From Mytilus galloprovincialis (taxonomy: Eukaryota; Mollusca; Bivalvia; Mytilida; Mytilidae): DNA of 64,000 nucleotides. A program made the translations under genes and the position numbers. Shown one piece after another: positions 12,355 through 24,300 of the stretch. How positions within the stretch are numbered: position 1 is the stretch's first letter; the number at the start of each line of letters is the position of its first letter. The notes under the pieces were generated by a model. That model was not told where the DNA came from. It was given only the letters and a program-made list of their open reading frames with translations, and did not search any database. Where the stretch lies: positions 50,844,833 to 50,908,832 of the forward strand of contig NC_134851.1 in the NCBI RefSeq assembly GCF_965363235.1, in the 5' to 3' direction.

Positions 12355-15300
12355 GTAAGCCACAATTGATCAAGAATGAATCATGCTGAATGAGATGTAA
12401 ACTTTGGATAATCTTGCTGATCAAAACACAATGAGACAGACTATATATGGTCTCTAACTGATTAAAATTGGTCTTTCTATAATATGTATACCTATTTCAA
12501 TAGTTCAGTTATTTTTATATAAAAGGAGAAGACAATTTGTTTTTGCTTATTTTACTCAGTTTACTGATGGAAATAAACAAAATTGGATACTATTATTGGT
12601 GAAATTTTTAACCTGCTAGATAGAGGACTTTTCAAAATAGCAAATAGGTTAGTCTTTGACTTTTTAAATGATATGCCTATATTGCCAATGTACCCAATAT
12701 TAGAAAAAGCTGATTTAAGAACATTCTACCCAAAACTGGTATAGAGCAGTAAAGCTAATTATTTTCCAGATTCTACCCTCTCCTTTAGCAAATAATTAAT
12801 TGTGTTTAAAAAATTAAAAGACCCACTTATTTGATGTAGTTCATAGTATTTTATGTAAAAATCAATTTAGTGGTTCAGTGTTCCATGTGATAAGGAACGG
12901 CACAGTTTTTTATCAAGCCATTTCCTTGTGCTATACAAAATGTTAAATGGCACACTTTAAGAAAATGGTTAATACTTAGTGCAATGTACCTAGTTAAATG
13001 GTAGTTTTTTAAGAGCTAGCGCCTACTGCAGGATACCATGTTGAATGACACGTGTGGTGTACAAACACAGATAATATAATAAAAAAGTTGAAAATTTATG
13101 ACTTTTTCTGAAAACATTTATGGTTCAAATTAAGAATTTGTATTCTCAATCCACATGTCCTTATTTTTAAAACACTTAAAATAGATAATAATCAGTTAAT
13201 AAAGTTGATGTGAAGTGTTGTTTGATATAAATATGCGCCACATCTTCTTTTATTCATAACCTTTATTCCTGCCGTAGCTTTTTGTCTCATTGACATATAG
13301 CCTCACATCATCTTTTTTTTTTTATAACCTTTGCTCCTCCTTCAGCTTTTGTCTCATTAATATCTATGTTAAGGGTCATTTACTGAAGCTTCTGATATTA
13401 TAACCCTGAAAAAGTCTGAATTGCTCAAAATGTAATACAACATTGAGAATATTGTGCTCATTGAAAATACTCATTTGGTTGATTTTGGTTTCCCATTTTT
13501 ATATGTTATGTTATTGGACAATGGTCAAAGATGCAGCGGAGGATCCAGCCATTTTAAAAAGGGATGGTTCCCAATCCAGAGTAAAGGGGGGGGTTCCAAC
13601 TATATGCTCCCATTCAAATGCATTGATCGTCCAAAAAAAGGGGGGGTTCCAACCCCCGGAACACCCCCCCCCCTGGATCCTCCAATGAAGATGTCATCTC
13701 AACATCTATAACTACTGTGGATTCATTTATTTTTTGTGGGTACCAATTTTTGTGGATTACGGAAAACTTGCATGTTCTTGGATATTTAATTTATTGGTTT
13801 TGCAAAAGTCTGATATAGCTGATGGAAAAATTTGTTATTGTTGAACATTGAATTTCCCATGAAAGCCAGAAAACTTAGTATCCAACGAATAATAACATGA
13901 ATAAGGAGTCCACAGTATTGTAATTTATTGTATAGCAATATAATATTTCCCACAGAAAGTAACCAAAAGTTAGAGTGCAATAAATTCCAATATTGCACTA
14001 GTGCAATAAATTTTCAAATTCATGACGTCATCAACGTCAAATTCTTAGTATAAACCAATTTTTACTTCCAAATATTATATTGCTATACATTAAAAGGGTT
14101 ATTGCATGAATATTGGGGAATATTGTCCCTCGTAGAACATATATTGCACTCACAAGCTCGTGCAATATAAAATTCTACTCAGGACAATATTCCCCAGTAT
14201 TCATGCAATAACCCTATAATATAAGATATTCAAAAATTTATAGTAAAAAAATGGTTGTAATATCTGAAAGATAATGATTAGTTTAATAAGAGACATATAT
14301 TTTATCATATATGTGTTTCTGGTTCAATAAATTCCTCCTTTTCATCAGCTCTGTCACTTAGGTCAGGATGACCTACTACTTGTGTCATGTCACCCTAACA
14401 TCTCTACTTATATGAAACAAAACATAACTGTTCGCTAGTTTACCTTTTTGGCTAAAAATAATATTTGATGACATGAGGGAAGATCTCAAACATGTTTTTT
14501 ACATGAGAAATGAGGTCAGTTATTGATTAATGGGACAAAGAAGTAAATAAGTGCTTATGTGTCCTTGTAATACCTTTACAGGTCAATTAGGGAGAAATGA
14601 TTAAATAATACTTCAATAATAATAAAGTCACTTTATATGTTAGTAGTAAAAGGATTGTTGTAGGGATTAAAATGTAGACAGTAAAGGGGGGACAATATAC
14701 AAGGAGGAAGTGACAGAAATGACCTTGAATTTGTATCATATCATTGGCTGAGACAAATAGTTAATATTTAATGAATGTTACCATGAAAATGGCTTTTTTG
14801 ATGTGTATTTCTTTTCTCATAATAAATGCATTAAAGCCAAATAGCTGTTTTCTTTGATCTTTTCTTTGTTAAATGTAACTGTACTGATAAATATACAACA
14901 GATTATAGTACAATCAATCGCCAACGAGTTCATTAAAGACAAAAATTATAATGTAAAATCCATAAGTGAAATGAATCGAATTAAAGAGGGTGGTGATGGT
15001 AAAATTAATAAATCAATGAACCACTGGAGTGGACATGTAACCCATATAATCGTACAACCTTCTTGCACCATACATAGTAATAAACATTGAGTCAATGTGA
15101 TCATGTCAGAAACATCAATTATTTTTACCCCTCACCTACCTTGAGTCACCTACTGTGATTTGAACTCTTTTTGATCATCACTTTTTTGCCCTTTAATTTG
15201 ATAAATGTTGCATAACAAATCACTAATGTATACCTTTATATATAGGATATAGATTTAAATTCTCTGACATTATGTCTAGCCTGTTAATGACGTTAATTAC

Positions 15301-18300
15301 TTTATCAGGAAAGTCTTTACTTTTGAATTTTCAATATTGCGAAATGTAGGAAATATGAATTCATCTAAGAATTTTTTTTTTAATGTCTCAAAATTTAAAA
15401 AGGTAATTTAACAATAAAGTAATTGTTAAATAATTGAATATAAGAACTAAAAACTACCACTGCAATTTTTTTTATAAAAAACACCTGTTATTTACAACTG
15501 AAATCTTTTAATTTAAAAACAATAATTACCACATTCCGAACTCTGAATTAAGTTAGATGCATGTAAATTTCAACTCATGCACAATACAATTTTTTTTTTA
15601 ATACTAGAACCCAAACTTACAAACAGACTTCAAATTTTGGCAGTGAGTCTCTTTTATTACTGTTCTATAGAGTTATATCATGTAAATGCCCTGTTATAAC
15701 TTGAAATTGCATTTTTTTTTAAATTTGCACATGCTAACTAATATTTTTCTCATCCAAATTTCATGAAACTATAATACACAATACCCTTCCCTAGATTTTC
15801 CATCAAACATGATGGAATTTTGTGATGGAACACTTAATGCCGCCAAATTCCATCAGTTGATGGAGTATTGGAACAACTTTCCATCAACTTTCCATCAATG
15901 CTGGAAAATGGTTGATGGAAATTGTTTGATGGAAAACTGATGACATAATTTCCAACTGATGGATAATTGATGGTATTTTTGCCATCTGATGGATAATTGA
16001 AAATTACATGTAAAATGATGGAAACTTGATGGAGAATCGACCATCAGATGGAAGCATATTCTGTGATTTAATAAAACATTGTATTTGTTCTCTGTCATCT
16101 ATAGGTACACCTGTTACATGTGTGTATCGTTTAGTTCAGTGCATGCCCTATTGAACTTTCCTTAAAGTTGAATTTGTTGATGGGAAATTCTGCAAAATAA
16201 AAAAATATTAATAAAATAGATTTGGTATGATTGCCAATGAGACAACTCTCCACAAGAGACCAATTTTTTATGACACAAAAAATATTCATATAAATTATTA
16301 TAGAATAATGTAGGACAGGAGTCATATTTTGTTTCATTTTAAAACATTATTTGTTTTATAAAATAGAACTTCTAATAAAGTAATCTTGCTATAAAATTAG
16401 AGATCTGTGGTATGACAGACAATAAGACATTTATATATTCACAAATGACAAAACAATATATCTTTATATATACATGTATAGTATGTACACTACCCACCAA
16501 AATTAATATCTAAACAGGGCCATTATGTTAATAGTACATTTTTGTACAATGATTATGAAAAAAACAAATATTGAACAAAAAAAGAAAGGACAACCTCTTT
16601 AGATATTGCCCCTGCAAGTGACACATTTATACAAATTTTTTGAAAAAGTGTTATTTTCATTTGACAATTTCAGAATTGAGTACGAATGTAACTGCAACTA
16701 ACTTTATATCTTTATAATTTCAACTAATTCTTTTATATGCTTGATTCTTTTACTTTTATTTTGCAGAATTTCCCATTAAAAAATTCAACTTTAAGGACAG
16801 CAAGTTCAATAGGGCATGCATTGAACTAAACGATACAAACATGTAACAGGTGTACCTATAGATGACAGAGAACAAATACAATGTTTTATTAAATCACAGA
16901 ATATGCTTCCATCTGATGGTCGATTCTCCATCAAGTTTCCATCATTTTACATGTAATGGAAAATATTCCATCAGTTAAAATGTTCCATCAATTATCCTTC
17001 AGATGGCAAAAATACCATCAATTATCCATCAGATGGAAATCATGCCATCAGTTTTCCATCAAACAATTTCCATCAACCATTTTCCAGCATTGATGGAAAG
17101 TTGATGGAAAGTTGTTCCAATACTCCATCAACTGATGGAATTTGGTGGCATTTGTTCCATCACAAAATTCCATCATGTTTGATGGAAAATCTAGGGAAGG
17201 GTCTAAGGAGTCATGAAATCATTTCTGAAAGAAAAAAGACTAAGACACTAGCTATAGGAGCCATGAAATAATCGACTGAGACACTAGTTCGTAGGAAAAT
17301 ATCACAAATTTGAGTATTGAATATAACAATATTGAATGGTCCCTTTTTATCTTGCAGATTTTCCGATGGATCAAGATTATTTTGAGAATATAATGATGGA
17401 TTTTAATGGAAGACCACAGGAACCACAATCATTATCTGGAAGTGGAGATTCATTGTCATCATATCCATCACCAAACCAACCAGGTTCACCTGTTGCCATA
17501 GTTACATCTACAGAAGATATTCAGGTGTCGTCTGCTTCTGATGAACGAGTTCAAAAATCAAAACCATACAACAAAAGGGTAAGAGACAACAACCCAACCA
17601 AAGATTGAATGCTTAGTATTGATTGATTCATTGTTGGTATCTAAACTGCACTCTCTGCACAATTTGCAGGTCAGGTTATTTTTTGTTTGTTTGAGCTAGA
17701 TTCCAAAAAGAAAAGAATCAAACTTAGGCAGGAAAACTGACAATCCTATAAAAAAAATGAAGATTTGGTATGATTGTCAATGAGACAGCTCTCCACAAGA
17801 GACCAAATAACACAAAAATTAACAACTGTTCTATAGGTCAATATAAGGCCTTCAACAATGAGTAAAACCCATTCTGCACAGTCGGCTATCAAAAAGCAGA
17901 GTAGGCTTTGCAGGGTACTTATACAACTAATAGACACTGAAGACAGATCTGAGAGGACTCAAAGATACATGCACTGACAACTAGTTGACTGGAGTCCAAT
18001 ACATGTGCAATAGACCACTCAACCACTGAGGCATACTGCTAAAATAAAATTTGTCATATATATTGATATATGACTAGATAGAATAACCTACATTTAAATG
18101 AATTTTATTTAATTTTTCAGTTACCACCTCCGAAACAACTATATACAACAGAGCTTGCTGTATTGTGTAGAATTTGTGGTGATAAAGCCTCAGGGTTCCA
18201 TTATGGAGTACATTCATGTGAAGGTTGTAAGGTTAGTAGAACTTTTGATAGTAACAGACTGTAGGTCTCTTGTTTCTATAAATGCAGTATTAGTTCCTCG

Positions 18301-21300
18301 TATAGTGTAAAAATCTGTCTGAGTTAACTCAGAAATTGTTGCAAAAAGGTAGTAAAATACTTTTAAAAATATGCTTACGTCGTTTTTTTAATCTTTTAAG
18401 CTTTTTACATAATTGTCTATATTGATGTGATAATTTTATGGACATGAGTTACTTCCCTTTTGATTTATAGTACATTTTTCAAGCATGCTTTTCAACCATG
18501 TTTTTGCGTTAGAGCCATTTCAATATTTCGATTTCTAAGTTTCTCTTTTGTACCTGTTTTTATATGTCTTCTTGATTGCATTTTTCAAAAGAAAATAAAT
18601 AATAAGTACAGGGTTTTCTTAAATTTTTTACAATGCTTTTAAGAGAGGAGTATGCTTTGTCTGCTTAAATATTTTCAAATGTATTGCAAGTATTTTTACA
18701 TAGTTAAATGTATTTGCAGGGATTTTTTAGAAGGACCATAAAGAAAAACTTGGTGTATAAGCCATGTCGAGCACTGAAACAATGTAAGCTGTCATTAGGA
18801 TCCAGAAATAAATGCCAGCACTGCAGATTTCAGAGATGTTTACGGGCAGGGATGTCTCAGGATGGTAAGTTTATATCTTAACCATGGTTGAATTAGACCT
18901 TGATATGGATGCAATGAAAATCTGGTAAAAATATGAGTGACAAGAAGCCATTTATCATATCTCTCATTACATGTTAATTTCTATCTTTCAGCCTCAAAGT
19001 CATATAAAGAATCCAAGCAAATTAATATGGTCAAAGCAAATTACTGAAATCCAAACAAATTACTATACTCCAAACAAATTACTTGTATCCAAGCAAATTA
19101 CAATTACCCAAATAGATTACTATTATCAAAGTGAATTACAATTACCCAAATAGATTACTATTATCAAAGCGAACTACAATTATCCAAATAGATTACTATT
19201 ATCAAAGTGAATTACAATTACCTAAATAGATTACTACTATCAAAGCGAATTACAATTATCCAAATAGATTACTATTATCAAAGCGAATTACAATTACTCA
19301 AATAGATTACTATTATCAAAGCAAATTACAATTACCCAAATAGATTACTATTATCAAAGCAAATTACAATTACCCAAATAGATTACTATTATCAAAGCGA
19401 ATTACAATTACCCAAATAGATTACTATTATCAAAGCAAATTACAATTACCCAAATAGATTACTATTATCAAAGCGAATTACAATTACCCAAATAGATTAC
19501 TATTATCAAAGCGAATTACAATTATCCTATTAATGTCATTTTGCTCATTACTTAATGACTTTTGAAGATTTAATTATTATCTTTCTTTTAATTGCAGCTG
19601 TAAGATTTGGAAGAATGCCAAAAGTTGAAAGAGAAAAGTTAATGGCTGACAAAGAAGAATTGGAAGAAAACAGCAGTGTGAGGATACTAGAGTTACGATC
19701 TATAACAGATATTATAAAACAATCATTTCATCAACATGTTGTGGAAATTCTACTCAAATTCAATGGCGGGGATGAAGATAAACAAGTGAGTATCTGATAT
19801 CACAATTAGTTTACTAAATTATCATAAAACAAGTTAGTATCTGATATCACAATTAGTTTACTAAATTATCATAAAACAAGTTAGTATCTGATATCACAAT
19901 TAGTTTACTAAATTATCGTAAAACAAGTTAGTATCTGATATCACAATTAGTTTACTAAATTATCATAAAAACAAGTTAGTGTCTGATAGCACAATTAGTT
20001 TACTAAATTATCATAAAAACAAGTTAGTATCTGATAGCACAATTAGTTTACTAAATTATCATAAAAACAAGTTAGTATCTGATATCACAATTAGTTTACT
20101 AAATTATCATAAAAACAAGTAAGTATCTGATAGCACAATTAGTTTACTAAATTATCATAAAAACAAGTTAGTATCTGATATCACAATTAGTTTACTAAAT
20201 TATCATAAAAACAAGTTAGTATCTGATATCACAATTAGTTTACTAAATTATCATAAAAACAAGTAAGTATCTGATAGCACAATTAGTTTACTAAATTATC
20301 ATAAAAACAAGTTAGTATCTGATATCACAATTAGTTTACTAAATTATCATAAAAACAAGTTAGTATCTTACTCATTGCTATTAGATACTTGCTTTGTTTT
20401 TCTTTGATAATTTGTCCGTCTGTCCGTCTGTCCGATAGCACAATTAGTTTACTAAATTATCATAAAAACAAGTTAGTATCTGATAGCACAATTAGTTTAC
20501 TAAATTATCATAAAAACAAGTTAGTATCTGATAGCACAATTAGTTTACTAAATTATCAAAGAAAAACAAAGCAAGTATCTAATAGCACAAATGGTTTATC
20601 AAATCATCTTAAAATTTCTAGTTAGATCTGTTAAAAGATTAATTTCACTGCTATTAGAAGTTCTTCCGAAAATTCTGTGATGGTGATAAACAAATTTGTA
20701 TAATGCTCCATAGAATACAAAACAGATTATTTCTACTACAGTAATAGTAAAAAACTGGTTTAGTTACTAGTCCTTTCAGATTGTTACGTTTGTCTTTCGA
20801 TTTTTATACGCCCGTCGTCTTTTAGACGGGACATATTATGGTATACTGTTGTCCGTCCGTCTGTCCGTCCGTCCGTCTGTCTGTCCGTCTGTCCGTCCGT
20901 CCGTCCGTCCGTCATCCGTCGTCCACACTTCGGACAATAACTCAAAAACACTTTCACCAATTTCCATGAAACTTAAGTGAATTGTTTATATCTATTGACG
21001 TAAGCTCCCTTTCGTTTTTTTTTAATTTCAGATTTTAAGTTTTGGATTTATGGGGCTTTATTCATAAAAAAGGGGGGATTTTCAACACTTCGGACAATAA
21101 CTCAAAAAGGCTTTCACCAATGTCCATGAAACTTAAGTAAATTGTTTATATCTATTGACGTAAGCTCCTTTTGTTTTTTTTTAATTTCAGATTTTAAGTT
21201 TTGGATTTATGGGGCTTTATTCATAAAAAAAGGGGGATTTTCAACACTTCAGACAATAACTCAAAAAGGCTTTCACCAATGTCCATGAAACTTAAGTAAA

Positions 21301-24300
21301 TTGTTTATATCTATTGACGTAAGCTCCTTTTCGATTTTTTTTTATTTCAGATTTTAAGTTTTGGATTTATGGGGCTTTATTCATAAAAAAAGGGGGATTT
21401 TCAACACTTCGGACAATAACTCAAAAAGGCTTTCACCAATGTCCATGAAACTTTGTTGAATTGTTTATATCTATTGATGTAAGCTCCCTTTCAATTTTTA
21501 TAAATTTCAGATTTTATGTTTTTGATTTATGGGGCTTTATTCATAAAAAAAAGGGGGATTTTCAACACTTCGGACAGTAACTCAAAAAGGCTTTCACCAC
21601 TGTCCATGAAACTTAAGTGAATTGTTTATATCTATTGATGTAAGCTCCCTTTCAATTTTTATAAATTTCAGATTTTACATTTCCGTGTTATGAATTTTTA
21701 TGCTTAAAAAATGGGTGATTTTCCAATTTTGGCCCAATAACTAACACTTTCACAAAATTTTATGCAACTTTGATAAATTGTTTATATCTATTGACATAAG
21801 CTCCCTTTCCATTTTTATAAATTTTAGATTTTACGTTTTCTTAAGTAATGAATTTTTATACTTAAAAAAGGGGGATTTTATGAAACTTTGGTGAATATAT
21901 TAATGTAACATCCCTTTTGATTTGTATATATATTTCTAGTTGATCATATAAATTCATTTAAAGCATAAAAGACAAGTTAAAAGAGCAACGGGCGTATCAT
22001 GCACTAAAGCGCAGCCCTTTATTTGTTAGTTGTTTGGTTTGCTTTGTTTCGATCTAATGAGTTTAGCCTTTTCATCTAAATTTCATTTTGATAAAAATAT
22101 TAACAGAAACTAAATTATTGCAATGGATGAGACAGAGAACCTGGAAAAATATTTTAAACTAAGTTTCTTTTCTAGGAGAGCAAAGATATTTTGATAAACC
22201 GACTTGAATCGGAGGAAGATTTTGAGAATTGGAAGATTTATGTCAAATATCAGGAAGTAGTGCTGCCATTAATGGAGGGAGCTGTAAGATTTGCTAAACA
22301 ACTACCTGGATTTTTGGAGCTATCAACCTATGATCAGATAACATTAATGAAGCAGGCATCTATGTCTGTTGCTATAGTAGCGGTAAGTCTGCTAAATGCA
22401 GATGCATTATGGGTTAAAATATTTAAGTGCTTAGGGAAATTGTATTGAAGCAAAAATATATATTTTTTTTTGGAAAAGCCCTAAAAACAAAAGGATAAAT
22501 TGAATAAAGTCTCAGATAAACTGATCATAATTAGAAACTTCTCTAACATCAGCTCTTATAATCTTACTCAGAACAAAAATCATTGGCTTTATATTGGAAA
22601 TGAAAGGTTATGTTTTATAAACTGAAACTTTTATTACTGTAAAGAATATTCTATCTACCTTATATTTGTAACATTTGGAGATTGATTAGATAAGCAAAGG
22701 TTTAAAGACCCATTATAATTTAACTTATTTACCAAAATTTGGAAAGATTTAAGGTGATATCTAACACTTTCACTAAAATCAATTTGGCTCATTTAATTTT
22801 CATAAAATTTTGACAAAGTAATTACTTTGGCCCTTTGACAAAAATATAAAAATTTCAAAAAATTTGAACCAACCATTTTATCAGAAAAATTACACTGGTT
22901 GTATAGCAGTTTGACAAACACTAATTTTGATCATTGAGAAGCTTAATATTCTCTTAACAACGCAACGTAGTTAAAACGTTCAGCTGATTTTACAGAGTTA
23001 TCTCCCTGTAGTGTTAGGTACCACCTTAAGGTACACAATCAATAATACAATTCCCCCAAATTCAAAAAAGAATATTTTTTTTGTCACAATGTACAGAAAC
23101 GTTACCCATAGTAACTGATAACTGTTTGTGCATGATATTAAATCCTTCTCAATCAATTATGTGAAAAATAAAAATTTCATTATTTTTTTTAGATGAGTCC
23201 ATTAGTGGAAGATGTGAAATTTAAAATTCCTGGAATGGAGATGAATTTAATCCTCAACAAAAGTTTGCTAGAAGAATGTAGGATTGTCCGACAACTTTTT
23301 GGTCAGATTTGGAAGTTTTACGAAAAGTTGAAGAAATTTGAACTGCTACAATCCGAGATTTCCTTGTTTTGTGCCACACTTTGTTTCTCAGGTAAGTAAC
23401 CATCTACAATTCAGGATAAATATAGATTGTTCACCTCACTATTGATATTGAAATTTTCAGTTGACAAAAGTGAGTTCCCATTAAAAAAATGTGCTATCAT
23501 TTCAACTAAAATTGTTATTTTTCAAAAAAATATTACCAATTGACTTTTTGGGCGATTTTTAGAATTAAGATAACATAAGATGTAGAAATGTCTGAAATTT
23601 TATTGTTTGGCCATAATTTTTGTGTTTTCTGAATGGTTAAATGCATAAGCAAATTTTTAGGATTTTAATTTTGTTAGAATATTTTTCACAGAAAATCCTT
23701 TTCTTCAAACTTTCCCAGAAATATTTGTCTTTGTGTTAATTAAAATTAGTCTGAATAAATAATAAAGCTTTAAACATTTCTACATCTTTTGGTATATATT
23801 TCATAAGAATCAGTCATGTAGTGACTTGGAAATATTTTTTTCAAGTGAGAACTCACTTTTGTCCACTGACTGTATTATAGGTCTTTTTCAATTGAGTGAA
23901 AATAAATCAGAATCATGAGGCGGATCCAGGGGGGTTTCGGGGGTTGGAACCCCCCTTTTTTTGGCCGATCAATGCATTTGAATGGGAGCATATAGCTGGA
24001 ACCCCCCCTTTACTCTGGGTTGGGACCCCCCCTTTTTAAAATGGCTGGATCCGCCCCTGAAGTTCATATGAAACTAGTTTATTGTAGCTACATGTATAAT
24101 GTTATCCATATCATTGAACCAAGGGGGAATACTGTTTTACCCTGTTTATATTTCTGTTGTCCCATAAAATTCTTAGGCACTGCAAATCAGAGCTTCTGGA
24201 AATTTGATATCTGTCATCATGTAAACATGCTATAACATGTTATGCAGTGTTATTCATTTATTTTCATGTTTCGGTTTTTCAGAATACAAGTAACTGCCAT

